A stretch of 6,208 nucleotides of DNA from NCBI GenBank assembly GCA_001871235.1, contig MNUV01000055.1, forward strand, positions 1-6,208, given 5' to 3'. This document shows positions 5,919 to 6,208 of this stretch, one piece after another. Source of the DNA: Candidatus Falkowbacteria bacterium CG1_02_41_21. GTDB lineage: Bacteria; Patescibacteriota; Patescibacteriia; Patescibacteriales; UBA12465. Below the pieces are notes generated by a model. That model was not told the DNA's origin and ran no database searches. It worked only from the letters and a program-made list of their open reading frames with translations. How positions within the stretch are numbered: position 1 is the stretch's first letter; every line of letters begins with the position of its first letter. Position numbers and translations under genes: made by a program.

Positions 5919-6208
5919 CATTGTTAAGGAATTATCATTTTTTCTTTCCTCAATAAAAAAGACTCAATTTGTGGCTGGAGTCGGTCGAATTTTTAGTTTT
6001 GGTCCAGTCCAACCAATAAGTTTAGGTCGGACGGGAATCATTTCTTGTGGCTAAAGGGTCAAACTGTCCAATTTGATTGATTCTTCTCGCAACAAATTAG
6101 ACCGATAATTGTCGATTGTTCTATGTCCCTAAACAAATGTAGTCCACCAAGTACCATCTCTGATACGATAGGTGATCTCAGTTAGGATCATTTCTTTCTG
6201 ACATTTTT
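5919..6208. other. Gene-free right end of the window
   Basis: Nearly 300 bp with no convincing coding frame. The longest suggestive minus-strand frame (6191 down to 5964) is broken by TAG at 6131-6129 and 6053-6051. Plus-strand frames are also stop-ridden. GTCGG-containing words recur (5980-5984, 6026-6030), and an imperfect hairpin lies at 5972-6015. I see no clear promoter, tRNA or repeat array. It could be the flank of a gene beyond the window, an unrecognised RNA or decayed sequence. Confidence 0.6.
5972..6015. repeat. Imperfect inverted repeat in the gene-free right end
   Basis: The 15-nt arms 5972-5986 (TGGCTGGAGTCGGTC) and 6001-6015 (GGTCCAGTCCAACCA) pair at 12 of 15 positions, including two wobbles, around a 14-nt AT-rich loop. 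No T-run follows on the plus strand. It may be part of a structured RNA or chance; nothing shows expression. Confidence 0.35.

Noticed and set aside
5964..6191. Minus-strand frame of 75 codons with two in-frame TAG codons, possibly a recoded or amber-suppressed gene
   Set aside because: Two to four stops in this length are expected by chance, gyrA in this window itself ends with TAG, and no family is recognisable in the translation. Kept only as part of the gene-free region.
1..6208. CRISPR array, tRNA or rRNA
   Set aside because: No regularly spaced repeats, cloverleaf with a TTC loop or rRNA-like conserved segments were seen on either strand.

Overview
The window looks like a stretch of bacterial chromosome, most likely from a Candidate Phyla Radiation (Patescibacteria, Parcubacteria-like) organism. 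This is inferred from three things: the compact run of an MBL-fold hydrolase, an enlarged nucleoside-diphosphate kinase, a one-helix membrane protein and DNA gyrase A; the lack of a Shine-Dalgarno sequence at normal distance before any of the five complete genes; and moderately AT-rich DNA. No rRNA or other phylogenetic marker is present, so the assignment is tentative.

Left part (1-1486) looks accessory. It opens with the C-terminal 64 codons of a DDE-type transposase that runs in from outside the window. A gene-free stretch of about 200 bp follows, holding a minus-strand terminator-like hairpin (220-248) and a long, nearly perfect hairpin (302-359). Next is a monocistronic gene (401-1438) for a 345-residue exported protein of unknown function, closed by a strong intrinsic terminator. 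Its arginine codon use (7 of 11 AGA/AGG) differs from that of gyrA (6 of 46) and is closer to the transposase fragment (4 of 7), consistent with separate acquisition.

Core part (1506-5918) is a clean operon. A near-consensus sigma70-type promoter (1506-1534, with extended -10) precedes four co-directional genes separated by only 4, 8 and 9 bp. They encode an UlaG-like metallo-beta-lactamase-fold hydrolase, nucleoside-diphosphate kinase (ndk), a small single-pass membrane protein and gyrase subunit A (gyrA). An intrinsic terminator at 5891-5918 ends the unit. Ndk balances the NTP/dNTP pools and GyrA supercoils DNA; the roles of the other two genes cannot be deduced from sequence.

Right end (5919-6208) has no convincing gene on either strand, only an imperfect hairpin at 5972-6015 and stop-interrupted reading frames. 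I do not see a clear new multi-gene system. The items most worth a second look are the hairpin-led exported protein beside the transposase remnant, the small membrane protein fixed between ndk and gyrA, and the enlarged Ndk with a Lys in place of a usual active-site Arg.
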